DNA of 54,703 nucleotides from Leptospira limi (GTDB taxonomy: Bacteria > Spirochaetota > Leptospiria > Leptospirales > Leptospiraceae): assembly GCF_026151395.1 (NCBI RefSeq), contig NZ_JAMQPV010000005.1, positions 1 to 54,703 of the forward strand, read 5' to 3'. Below, piece after piece: positions 16,944 to 25,851 of this stretch. The notes under the pieces were generated by a model. That model made no database searches and was not told the origin of the DNA. It was given only the letters and a program-made list of their open reading frames with translations. The position numbers and the translations under genes were made by a program. The number at the start of each line of letters is the position of its first letter. Position 1 is the stretch's first letter.

Positions 16944-18588
16944 ATTTAGTCTCCTTCGATTTATTACCTAAATTTTACAAAGTTTTCGGATATCGGAGAA
17001 CTCCTTTTGCAATTTATCGATATTTATTGAAAAAAATTTGGGAAAAGTGGATTTTTTTTTAAGTTTTCTTTAGAATTCGTTCTTTTTGGGTGAAAATGGG
17101 CAATTTTTCATCAAAAATTGATGTGGGGAAGGTAGATTTTAATAAAATTTTATCATTTTAGGACGTAAGATGCTGATTCATCGGATTATTGATATTTATA
17201 GAAATTTATATCAGTGTATGATTGATTCTGCTCGTATTCGTATCGGAGATGAATGGCTTGGAGTTTGGCCTATCTGTTCCGATTTGGGTTCATTGGAGAT
17301 ATGGATTACAATTACAGAGGAATCCGTTTACCTTTTAGCTTAAAAAAATTTTTTTTAGGAAAATAGTACGAAGAAAAAAATTCGGATCGAACTCGATTAA
17401 CTTTGAACCAAGAATCGACTGCGACATTCACGCGTAGTAGACGGTCGTTGCGGTGGGTAGGGGAGTGAGGATCGGAAGTGGAAAAACTCTTGAGAGTATA
17501 GCTCCGCCCCATGAGTTACAGAAAGGGATTTTGATGTTGGATAGAGAGGTAGGATATTAAATAAAAAACGAGTGAAATTAATTTTGAAACTATAATACGA
17601 ATTTTACCGATTTATTTTAATCTTCTTACTTTACATCTTCTTTTACTATACCTATTTTTAATTCTAGAAATTCTTAAAAAATTGATTTCCAAAATAAAGT
17701 CCTCGGAAACCTACCATTTTGAATATAATATCGTAAGACCCATCTTTATTTAATTAATTTCAAAAATTAGATAAATCTTTCGTAAATCTAGAACTTAAAA
17801 CTTTTTGATTTTATTCAATTCTTCATGTCAAAAAGGATAATGTTTGCTTTATTTGGTAAGAATTTTTGCAAAACACATTTTATTAAATCGAAAACAGTGG
17901 GATATAAAACTGTTTGATCTAGTTTCCACATATTCTACAATTTCATATATACTATGTGATCTACTACTCAACCCTATTCCATTTGGAATTTGATGAATAC
18001 ATAATTGATCAAGAATACTCCACAAAAAACAAAGCACCTTTATTTCTTTATAAATCCGATCATAATGTCATAACTAGTCACTTTAATACAGGGATAGTTT
18101 AGTCTTATGTAGTAATTTATTCAATTTTTTATAAAAATTTTTATATAATATATATTTTCATTTTCTATGAATGTTTGTTGAATCAAAATCATTTGATCGA
18201 TTTCAAAATATACATTTCGTATGCTCTTAGTAGTAACTACATTAATTACCACTCTAAAGGAATTAACTACAGAAAAATAATAATTTTAGTGATTTTTAAG
18301 TTAATATAAATTTAATTATAAAAATATTAGAATATTTTTTCTAAATTCAAGTAAACAAAACAATTAATATTTCAATTGCGATGCTTCAGTAGAAGAAATT
18401 AACAACTCCCAAAAAAAACAATGCATAACAATTGTTTTTAGAGACATCTCTCTGGGAATTAATATTTAGGCCTTACTCGGCGTATGCTTCTAAGAGAATA
18501 TTCTTGCCTATCAATAATATGCAGATATCAAAGCCAAATAAAAGAAAACAGGCTAAGCGAATTTTTCATTTGAAATTTAAATAAAACT
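16944..18588. other. 1.6-kb stretch without a supportable gene
   Basis: It contains the second ATATCGGAGAAC copy (16990-17001) and a variant TATCGGAGATG near 17232. The longest open frames (about 60 codons at 17312-17512 and 17849-18037) have no ribosome site and poor protein character. The part from 18060 on is extremely AT-rich. No RNA gene is recognised. Confidence 0.4.
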
Positions 18589-19188
18589 TTAGAACGCATA
18601 GCATTCTGATAAATTTGAACAAGTTGAAGAGCTTGAACATGATGCAGATGCATCACATGTGTATCCAATAAATGAGTTAGGGCAACCTCCAGGTGTCCCA
18701 ACGAATTTACATTTCACATTATCAATCCCAGCAGAAGTATCAAAATACAGGAGTATATCACTCGATGTAGTCGTAGTTTCGCGAAGAAAGAATCCACTAT
18801 TTGGTGTGAATTCGACTGTTACTTTAAATTGATATGCCTTTGAAGCAGGATAAGAAGCTAAAGTACCTGACAAAAGTCCAGTAGATGAATTTAAAGTTAA
18901 ACCATTCGGTAATGCGGGTGAGATTGAAAATGACTTAATTGTAGTATTAGAATTAGCAAGAATCGGAGCAGATATAGTTGGTGATTTGTTTATCGAGCTT
19001 CCTGTGCTCATTCCAGTATATTTAGAATTTAAATCAAAAGAAACACTTGCTGGTTTAGAAGCAGATCTTGGAAGAGTACCAAGTAACAAAAGTGTTGTCG
19101 TAGTTGTATCCTCTTTCTTTTCTTCCTCACAGGAGATAAAATTTGTCAGAAAAAAAATAATTAAAAATACGGATTTTATAACTTTCAT
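18589..19188 (-). CDS. Lipoprotein with putative-Ig (He_PIG-like) domain
   Basis: A protein of 199 residues with a lipoprotein signal ending NFISC (lipid Cys near residue 20). An acidic and then Thr/Leu-rich linker (EEEKKEDTTTTT) leads to a domain with SISPALPNGLTLNSSTGLLSG, the hallmark of He_PIG Ig-like repeats of surface proteins (about residues 85-130). The C-terminus is Cys/Ser-rich (CDASASCSSSSTCSN). It is likely surface- or periplasm-exposed. It stands alone, 1.3 kb from the cassette array on the same strand, and is not itself flanked by attC sites. Confidence 0.75.
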   Translation of the reverse strand: MKVIKSVFLIIFFLTNFISCEEEKKEDTTTTTLLLLGTLPRSASKPASVSFDLNSKYTGMSTGSSINKSPTISAPILANSNTTIKSFSISPALPNGLTLNSSTGLLSGTLASYPASKAYQFKVTVEFTPNSGFFLRETTTTSSDILLYFDTSAGIDNVKCKFVGTPGGCPNSFIGYTCDASASCSSSSTCSNLSECYAF

Positions 19189-19902
19189 TAGGTTAACGTG
19201 TAAATATATTCAAAATTTAGTCAATTAAAATATTACATTTGTTAAGTATTAAAATGAAAAAATTGAATAGAAGTGCTTTACCTTGCCTCAAAAGTTTTGT
19301 TAAAATAAATGTAATTTGAGAATTTTTCTTATACGGTAAAAATTTTGACTTTTTCTTTTTAGAAAGTATTCCACCAAACTTTAAAATCCGCAGATTAAAA
19401 TAGGTTTGGTATTTATGCCTGAGTATCCACGAAGATACCAAGATTTGAATTGATATATTTTTTATTTTTCTTGTATCTCGTAGTCTACGATTCTTGGCAA
19501 TCCACTCGACAGAAATATGTTAGGTGTATTCCTGGAAACGGGGAAATATTCATATGAATTTCAAGGGTTATTAATACTTTCATAGATTTTCGATATTGTT
19601 TGCTTCAAAAATGTTCTTAAATGCGATTTTAGTGACTAAGTTCAATGAAGTAGTCAGCAATAGAGAATACAAACTTTTCCTTCAATTACAGCCATTTATT
19701 TCCTTTTGCAATCAATATTTTTACAGAAGTTATTCTAATTAAAGAGTTTAGTAAAGTTTAATCTTGTGTGTATTCTATTTTCAAATCCACGGTATTATTC
19801 TCCTTCCAAGGCATCCCCAAAGCCCTCCATTAAAGGTGATCTAAAGGGATTAGAAACCTGAAAGTGTTACCCATGTCCTGAGGCATACAATTTTCTAATT
19901 GC
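19189..19902. other. Gene-free stretch beside the cassette array
   Basis: No convincing gene is visible. A 74-codon frame at 19217-19441 is low-complexity and has no ribosome site. The array begins at 19903 with the outermost attC-like site. I found no integrase gene, and no partner for the outer core of attC1 on this side. Confidence 0.4.
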
Positions 19903-20064
19903 GTATAACGAACTAGACTTAACGAAGTTCCCCGACCCTGAGTCCCAGCGGGACGTTAGGGACTGGTATGTAGCTTGCGAACGCAAGGCGAATGCCAGAA
20001 GGGGAATTTGCCGCAGGCCGAGCGAGGCCTTGTGCCGAAGCATAGCGGTAAGTCGCTGTTATGC
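19903..20064 (-). repeat. attC1 (end of cassette A, outermost site)
   Basis: A 162-bp site with outer cores GTATAAC (19903-19909) and GTTATGC (20058-20064). Internal arms are GTTCCCC/GGGGAAT and CTTGC/GCAAG. It closes the array on the downstream side. Confidence 0.8.
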
Positions 20065-20072
20065 GCTGGACA

Positions 20073-21131
20073 TTAGATTTCCATTGAATCTAAATATCTC
20101 TCCGCCTGTATTTTAAATGATTCGATGATTGATTTTAATAACAAATTATTTTCATGTTTTTCTGGGTTTTTATTAACATATTTCAATATCTCATCAATAT
20201 TTATGTCTTCATCTACAATTGAATAGGATTGGTTTCGATGTTTTGCTAAAGCATTGGCACTTTGTTCTAGAAATTGATATATTGAGATAATTGCTGCGCT
20301 ACCTGATAAGTCTAAATCTATTTTGTTTAGACCATTTAAAAGAGATGCAGATATACTCAAATGTTTAAGTAGGTAGATCGGATCTTCTTTTACCAAATAG
20401 TAAGAAATGTAAGTATTTAACAGGTAAAATATTCCTGAATAATATTTTTTTCTAACGATCAATTCATTGATTTTCTCTAGTAATTTATATTCTTCTTCTT
20501 TTTCTTCTAAGCTTAAATGGCATTCGAGTAAATCGATTAAACAAATAATTTTTTCATTTTGATCATCCGTATAATATTCGCTAATTTTGGTAAGACATTC
20601 TTTTGATTTCTCATAACACTTAATTTTTTTATAGCAGATTGCAAGGAATCCTAGATTTTCAATGCGTTCTTCTTTTGAGCTAAACTTTCTTTGTATGGAG
20701 AGTTCGATTACTTCCTTTATTTTACCTTCTGTGTATAGTAATGGTAATTGGGATTTTATAAATTTCGGGTCAGAGTTATGTTTTAAAGCTTGCTCAAGAA
20801 AGTGTAGTGCTTGATTGTATTGTTCATTGATTTCGTATTCCTCGGCTTTACGATAGAGATTTTTAATTTTCTCAATTGTGCTATGTGGATGAAGTTTGTA
20901 TAAGTTGATTAATTTCTTTTTGTTGAATTTGTTAAATAAATTTGATTTCTTTTTTTTATATTCAGATTGGATATGATGTTGATAGATTATATTAATAAGA
21001 TACAGAAAGAATGATCCAATTAAGCTAGATAAAACCTGACCTAATTGGCTATCATTAAATAATAAAAAAACTAAAGAAGCTATTGTAAGAATGGCTATAA
21101 TGTAATTTCTAGATTCAAATGTGTTCTTCAT
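20073..21131 (-). CDS. Cassette A: membrane-anchored TPR-like protein
   Basis: A protein of 352 residues. Two hydrophobic helices lie at the N-terminus (about residues 10-25 and 30-50), followed by a Lys-rich stretch and a helical-repeat domain with TPR signatures (YNQALHFLEQALKH; LGFLAICYKKIKCYEKSKEC). It is probably an inner-membrane protein with a cytoplasmic protein-binding domain. The partner is not known. It is the last cassette of the array, and the stop lies within 10 bp of the attC1 core. The terminal complementarity of this cassette is the weakest of the eight (GTTATGCGC against GTTAGGCGT), so its ends have diverged most. Confidence 0.65.
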   Translation of the reverse strand: MKNTFESRNYIIAILTIASLVFLLFNDSQLGQVLSSLIGSFFLYLINIIYQHHIQSEYKKKKSNLFNKFNKKKLINLYKLHPHSTIEKIKNLYRKAEEYEINEQYNQALHFLEQALKHNSDPKFIKSQLPLLYTEGKIKEVIELSIQRKFSSKEERIENLGFLAICYKKIKCYEKSKECLTKISEYYTDDQNEKIICLIDLLECHLSLEEKEEEYKLLEKINELIVRKKYYSGIFYLLNTYISYYLVKEDPIYLLKHLSISASLLNGLNKIDLDLSGSAAIISIYQFLEQSANALAKHRNQSYSIVDEDINIDEILKYVNKNPEKHENNLLLKSIIESFKIQAERYLDSMEI

Positions 21132-21154
21132 TTTGTTATAATTTCATGTCTTAC

Positions 21155-21316
21155 GCCTAACGAACTAGACTTACCGAAGTTGTCCAACCCTGAGTCCCGA
21201 CGGGACGTTAGGGACTGGCACGTAGCTTGCGTAAGCAAGGCGAGTGACAGGAGGACAATTTGGCGCAGCCCGAGCGAGGCCTTGTGCCGAAGCGTAGCAG
21301 CAAGTATCTGTTATAC
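21155..21316 (-). repeat. attC2 (end of cassette B)
   Basis: A 162-bp site with cores GCCTAAC (21155-21161) and GTTATAC (21310-21316). Arms are GTTGTCC/GGACAAT, GTCCCG/CGGGAC and CTTGC/GCAAG. Confidence 0.85.
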
Positions 21317-21324
21317 GACGTGAT

Positions 21325-22878
21325 TTATTTCTGTTTTATTTTTATATTAACGTTATATCCGTGCTTATTAAATAAATGAACTAGGTGTGCTCCACTAATA
21401 AGAGTAAGTGGTTTATCTTTTGCAAATTCGATTGAATCTTTCCCGAAATTTGAAGTAGTGACTAGGATACCTTTTACTGCTCCTTCATTCATAACAGTAC
21501 CAAATAAATCTCTTACAGCACTTACACCAACTATGTTATTGTATCGTTTAGCTTGGATTACAAATTTTCCACCTTTAATTGGGTCTGGGTCGAATATAAT
21601 GGCATCAACACCAGCATCTCTTGATGCTTGAGTTACTTTTACATCGACTCCTTCTCCTGCAAATTCTTTAGCAAAGATGTCCCTTACTAATGTTTCGAAT
21701 TTTTGCCAATCCATAGATGCTAAATTATTGTTAGAGTCAATATCATCTATAACAGCTTCAGATTCTATAATTCGTCTATCTTCTCTATTCAAATTCAATA
21801 TTGGCTTAACAGGAGCGAGGTTTATAAATTCACTTGCTATTAAGCCTTTTAATCCTTTTATACATTCTTTAGCAGAAATTTTAGTTAGATTTAATGAATT
21901 AAAATACTCACGTTCTGCTTGTATTGAAACGATGCACGCTATTGTATCATTGCCAGTTTTTTTATCGATTGAGTTGACATAGCCATTTAATACGACAAAA
22001 TCAATGGAATTGGTATAGACGGATTCAAAAATTTCATGAACAGTTCTAATAGCAATTTGTGATATTACTTCTTCATACAATTCGCTAAATTCTTTTTTCT
22101 TGAGTACCTTTGTTGTGAATTCATCTCTGCTAGCAATATATTTATAATCAACTTCTTTTGGCAGAGAATCAGGGTCTGGTAATTCGACATTTACTATAAT
22201 TGTTTTTCTACTTTCATCAAATAGCAAATCATAGCTCAATGTGATAAAATCAGGATATTTTGATTTTGAAAAAACTAAATCGAGATATTCTTCAATTGCC
22301 TCTGGTTCATTTTTTTCGAATCGGCTTTTTAGATCTTCTACTTCTTTATTATGTTTTTCTTGTAATTTTTCAAATTGCTTTTTTTCCAATTCGTATTCTG
22401 CTATTTTTCGTTCTTTGTTTTTGTTAAATCTTTCCATTGCTAATTCATGTTCTTTTCTCTTTTCTTCTAGTATTGCTTTTCTTTTGATGGTGATCGATTT
22501 AAAAATATATTCAAAGATTGACCATCTTGGAGCTTGTAAAAGATATGAGTTTAAGTCAGGAGGTTGAAGGTCGAATTTGAATTGTTTAAATTTTTTATAA
22601 TCTTTTAATGATTCCCAATTAATTTTGTCATCAATACCTAATGTATATTTTAGGATATTTTTCATGTTTTTTATATTTTCTAGTGCTTCATTAGTTAATC
22701 GATTAGCTTCTTCTAAACCTTCTTCTTTGGTTTGTTGTTTATGAAGTCTATGACCTCTTTTTTCCCATGAGGCCAGTTTGTTTTCTTTTTTCTGGTTAAA
22801 GATATACCAATCGTTGGATTTAATAATCGCTATTTCACCAGTATATGTATCTTGTATTCTTTCTTCGTAGTTTGCCAT
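21325..22878 (-). CDS. Cassette B: Mrr-type restriction endonuclease-like protein
   Basis: A protein of 517 residues. The N-terminus (1-110) is not recognised; a Lys/Glu-rich coiled coil spans about 140-200, then an alpha/beta middle. The C-terminal 130 residues are an Mrr-cat/PD-(D/E)XK nuclease: WQKFETLVRDIFAKEF, then GVDVKVTQASRDAGVDAIIF with the catalytic Asp, then FVIQAKRY with the QxK motif, then VRDLFGTVMNEGAVKGILVT. Mrr enzymes cut modified DNA, so the likely role is defence against modified phage or foreign DNA. AAAGGAAAATAAA provides a good ribosome site. The cassette carries no cognate methylase; a methyltransferase-like gene is in cassette G. Confidence 0.8.
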   Translation of the reverse strand: MANYEERIQDTYTGEIAIIKSNDWYIFNQKKENKLASWEKRGHRLHKQQTKEEGLEEANRLTNEALENIKNMKNILKYTLGIDDKINWESLKDYKKFKQFKFDLQPPDLNSYLLQAPRWSIFEYIFKSITIKRKAILEEKRKEHELAMERFNKNKERKIAEYELEKKQFEKLQEKHNKEVEDLKSRFEKNEPEAIEEYLDLVFSKSKYPDFITLSYDLLFDESRKTIIVNVELPDPDSLPKEVDYKYIASRDEFTTKVLKKKEFSELYEEVISQIAIRTVHEIFESVYTNSIDFVVLNGYVNSIDKKTGNDTIACIVSIQAEREYFNSLNLTKISAKECIKGLKGLIASEFINLAPVKPILNLNREDRRIIESEAVIDDIDSNNNLASMDWQKFETLVRDIFAKEFAGEGVDVKVTQASRDAGVDAIIFDPDPIKGGKFVIQAKRYNNIVGVSAVRDLFGTVMNEGAVKGILVTTSNFGKDSIEFAKDKPLTLISGAHLVHLFNKHGYNVNIKIKQK

Positions 22879-22914
22879 TTTATTTTCCTTTTTATAAATT
22901 TATTAAATCATATC

Positions 22915-23079
22915 GTATAACGCAACTAGGCTTACTGAAGTTCCCTGACCCTGAGTCCCGAACGGGACGTTAGGGTCTGGCACGGAGCTTGCGTAAGCAA
23001 GGCGAATGCCAGAAGGGGAATTTGCCGGAGGCCGAGCGGAGGGCTTGTCCCCAAGCGTAGCGGTAAGTCGCTGTTAGCC
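22915..23079 (-). repeat. attC3 (end of cassette C)
   Basis: A 165-bp site with cores GTATAAC (22915-22921) and GTTAGCC (23073-23079). Arms are GTTCCCT/GGGGAAT (one wobble pair) and CTTGC/GCAAG. Confidence 0.85.
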
Positions 23080-23103
23080 GAAGTTAATTATTATAATGAT
23101 TGA

Positions 23104-24075
23104 TCAATCTTTAAATACATCTTCATTAATGTAACGTACTTTCATTGCTGTGATAGACTGATTTTTAAGGAAGACATTCCAATATTTTTTTAAACTTTCT
23201 CTCTTTTTAAATAGAAAGTTCCAATCTGAGTATCTATATTGAGCATTGATTGCGTTTTGCCACTTAAAATTTGCAATATAAATTTTTCTAGCTCGATCGG
23301 TTTCATTTTCTATTTCCTCCAATACACTTTTTGCATGAATTTCAGGATTGAATAGTTTATATTCATTTTTTAAATATGCAAGATCATTTGTTTTGTAGTA
23401 ATTAAGTAAACTTTTGTAGAGATAATCGTAAAACTCGAAATAGTTTTTGCAATATTCTGAAATTTCTATTAAATTTATAGGGATTTTGCTCCAATCAAAA
23501 TTTGTCCAAGTTTGATGATAAGCTTCGTACGATTCCGCTGAATCAAGTAGAAATTTTAATTTGGATGTATCTGCATTAACATATTCAACATGTATGGTAT
23601 CGCAAAATTTCTCATGGTATGGATTTAAAAAAGATAATTTTTCAAAGTCTCTAGCTGTGAATATTTTTGAAGAAAATTGGTAATAATGTATATACTCATT
23701 TTCCTTGAATTCATATTGGTTTGTTAAAATTTTCTCATTTTTAGTGTCATTTATTATTTGCGTAGAGTTACGGTTATCGAAAATGAATCCACGTAAGCCG
23801 GTTTGCGTAACAATATAAATCCAGTTACCATGAATACCATCTTCTATATCGGGAAATTTTGTTTTCAGGATTCGCGTTAAAAATTCGCCTTTTATTGCAA
23901 AGCCTACTGAATCAGAATATCCTGCCGCATATTGTCTGATATTCAATTTTGGAGCAGTGACATACAATGAATTTGATAATTCCTCCTGTTCTGCTAAATT
24001 TCCTTTGCAAGAAATTAAAATGAAAAATAGAATTGTAAGCGAATTTGTAATTTGAGCTGTTTTTTTATTTATCAT
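23104..24075 (-). CDS. Cassette C: SH3-domain lipoprotein
   Basis: A protein of 323 residues with a lipoprotein signal ending FILISC (lipid Cys near residue 23). An SH3b-like domain follows at about 35-105 (SLYVTAPKLNIRQYAAGYSD is the typical start, ending GLRGFIFDN). The remaining 200 residues are helical and Trp/Tyr-rich and not recognised. It is likely envelope-anchored, with SH3b possibly contacting peptidoglycan. It is the only clearly exported product in the array and echoes the SH3 protein at 6.1 kb, although there the domain is C-terminal. Its place beside defence genes could mean envelope protection, but that is speculation. Confidence 0.7.
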   Translation of the reverse strand: MINKKTAQITNSLTILFFILISCKGNLAEQEELSNSLYVTAPKLNIRQYAAGYSDSVGFAIKGEFLTRILKTKFPDIEDGIHGNWIYIVTQTGLRGFIFDNRNSTQIINDTKNEKILTNQYEFKENEYIHYYQFSSKIFTARDFEKLSFLNPYHEKFCDTIHVEYVNADTSKLKFLLDSAESYEAYHQTWTNFDWSKIPINLIEISEYCKNYFEFYDYLYKSLLNYYKTNDLAYLKNEYKLFNPEIHAKSVLEEIENETDRARKIYIANFKWQNAINAQYRYSDWNFLFKKRESLKKYWNVFLKNQSITAMKVRYINEDVFKD

Positions 24076-24098
24076 AATTAAATTTTTTAATTAATTTC

Positions 24099-24251
24099 GG
24101 CTAACGAACTAGACTTGCCGAAGTTCCCCGACCCTGCGGGACGTTAGGGACTGGCATGTAGCTTGCGGATGCAAACGAGTGACAGAAGGGCAATTTGCCG
24201 TAGGCCGAGCGAGGCCTTGTGCCGAAGCATAGCGGCAAAATGCGGTTATAC
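24099..24251 (-). repeat. attC4 (end of cassette D, short variant)
   Basis: A 153-bp site with cores GGCTAAC (24099-24105) and GTTATAC (24245-24251). It lacks about 10 bases in the first hairpin (ACCCTGCGGGACG instead of ACCCTGAGTCCCGACGGGAC), so that arm is partly lost. Confidence 0.8.
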
Positions 24252-24262
24252 GTCGTAATCTT

Positions 24263-25348
24263 TTATTCTTTAAAGTGATTCTTCAGTATATCTTCAATTT
24301 TTTGATCGCTACAATCGAACCATTTCATTAATTTTGATAAGGCAGAATTTCCCCTTTTGTTTAAAATTAGTTTACTAAAAGCAGATCTAATTCCAAAATA
24401 CTTTCCAGGTGATGGTAATGATTTGGTTGGCAAATCAATACTAAAAAAGGAGATGCCAATACTTGTGCTCCCTAAATCTCCATTATTTTTACGATCATTT
24501 ATGTCTTTGCTTACTAGATTTAATGTTTTCTGAAAATTTAAAATTTTCTTAGGATTTTCTGAGATTATCGATTCTTGATATTCTGAAATCCATTCTCTCA
24601 CTTTTGAATATTTTTCCCTTAAATTTAGTGTAGTTGGAATTAAATCTTTCAAATTGTTACACTGTTCTATTACTTCACTGACTAACGGGGGTAAAATAAT
24701 TTCCAAAGTATCTTGTTTACCTGCAGGAGTTAAATTTGTAAAAATTTTAATCCGTTCTTCTTTTATCCAATCTGTTATTTTTGAATTTATATCTATGGGT
24801 CTATTGAAAAAATGAGCTTGATTTAGCAAAGAAGCTCTTATTGGATGAGGTATATAAGCCGAGCCTAAGAGTGCGCTGCGACCAAGATTCCCGGCTGCTC
24901 CCCATACAACTTGACCAAAATAAGAATGTGGAGATTTTTTAGAGATTTTATATTCATTTTCGTTCTCCTTTTGATGAACTTTCATTTTATCGGTTACGCA
25001 TAATATATCAATTGCTCTCTCTCTCGCTCTATAGACTTCTTGATTGAAGGTTGGGATGTCGATTGGAATTAGGATATGCTTATCTAATTCTTTTAAGTTT
25101 TTGTCTATTTGCCAACCTTTTGAGAATTTTTGATCATAAAAAATATTTTCTCTTAAGATTAATTCGTTAATTAAAGCGAATAGGCATTCTAGTTGTAAAA
25201 CGGCTGAATTTATACTCTCAAAATAGTATGAATTTTTTTTCCTATCGATTATGAGCTTATTTGAATCTTCGTAATCAATCCCTTGATCAAATAGGTATGC
25301 TAAATCCTCTAGAGCCCAGTTATCCCATAATGATGTATTATTATTCAT
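24263..25348 (-). CDS. Cassette D: unrecognised protein
   Basis: A protein of 361 residues, soluble, without signal or membrane segments. It is mainly helical with an acidic N-terminus (SLWDNWALEDLAYLFDQGID). A Gly-rich stretch HSYFGQVVWGAAGNLGRSAL near residues 140-160 is the only striking motif. I do not recognise a family. The stop lies 12 bp past the attC4 core, right at the end of the cassette's 18-bp terminal repeat, as expected for an integron cassette gene. Its neighbours suggest a defence or stress role, but nothing in the sequence proves it. Confidence 0.6.
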   Translation of the reverse strand: MNNNTSLWDNWALEDLAYLFDQGIDYEDSNKLIIDRKKNSYYFESINSAVLQLECLFALINELILRENIFYDQKFSKGWQIDKNLKELDKHILIPIDIPTFNQEVYRARERAIDILCVTDKMKVHQKENENEYKISKKSPHSYFGQVVWGAAGNLGRSALLGSAYIPHPIRASLLNQAHFFNRPIDINSKITDWIKEERIKIFTNLTPAGKQDTLEIILPPLVSEVIEQCNNLKDLIPTTLNLREKYSKVREWISEYQESIISENPKKILNFQKTLNLVSKDINDRKNNGDLGSTSIGISFFSIDLPTKSLPSPGKYFGIRSAFSKLILNKRGNSALSKLMKWFDCSDQKIEDILKNHFKE

Positions 25349-25364
25349 AGATTTAGATTATGAC

Positions 25365-25525
25365 GTATAACGAACTAGGCTTACTGAAGTTGTCCGACCC
25401 TGAGTCCCGAAGGGACGTTAGGGATTGGCACGTAGTTTGCGGATGCAAACGAGTGACAGGAGGACAATTTGCCGCAGCCCGAGCGATGGCTCGTCCCGAA
25501 GCGTAGCAGTAAGCCGTAGTTATGC
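25365..25525 (-). repeat. attC5 (end of cassette E)
   Basis: A 161-bp site with cores GTATAAC (25365-25371) and GTTATGC (25519-25525). Arms are GTTGTCC/GGACAAT and GTTTGC/GCAAAC, the latter changed on both sides compared with attC1-3. Confidence 0.85.
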
Positions 25526-25545
25526 GCAGTATAAAACTTTTACTT

Positions 25546-25851
25546 TTATTGTCTTGGGCTGTCTCGGTATTTTGTATAATCAGCTAAATATAGCTGAGCA
25601 GTTTCATCAAGATATTCTTTCCTTCGATTTCTCAAGTCTCTTAATTTATTATAAATACTTTTATAGATGATTTGATGAGCTTGGTTTTTAAGTATGGAAT
25701 CATTGAATTCATCGTATTCTATTTCATCTTCATCAAAAGTCCAGTTAACTAAAGATAATAATCCTTCTTTGTCTAAAGCATCAATTTCTTTAAAATTTCC
25801 ATCTTCCAGTCGAAAAAAACCATTATTATTTTCAATTTTTAGTAGCTTCAT
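25546..25851 (-). CDS. Cassette E: small partner of the PHP-ATPase
   Basis: A protein of 101 residues: an acidic N-terminal half (LEDGNFKEIDALDKE; FDEDEIEYDEF) and a basic helical C-terminal half (IYNKLRDLRNRRKEYLDE). No family is recognised. The start overlaps the 3' end of the PHP-ATPase gene by 20 bp and has a very strong Shine-Dalgarno sequence (AAGGAGG, 7 bp before ATG) lying inside the ATPase gene. The two therefore form a coupled pair within one cassette. A regulatory or accessory role for the ATPase is inferred. The small size and acidic face would also fit an antitoxin-like regulator. Confidence 0.7.
   Translation of the reverse strand: MKLLKIENNNGFFRLEDGNFKEIDALDKEGLLSLVNWTFDEDEIEYDEFNDSILKNQAHQIIYKSIYNKLRDLRNRRKEYLDETAQLYLADYTKYRDSPRQ

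Noticed and set aside
17312..18037. Small minus-strand frames as genes
   Set aside because: No ribosome site, low-complexity products, and AT-rich surroundings where such frames arise by chance.
25425..25670. Plus-strand open frame over attC5
   Set aside because: It runs through the attC and antisense to the small cassette gene; similar frames appear in other attC copies (for example 30964-31200), so they are by-products of the repeat.
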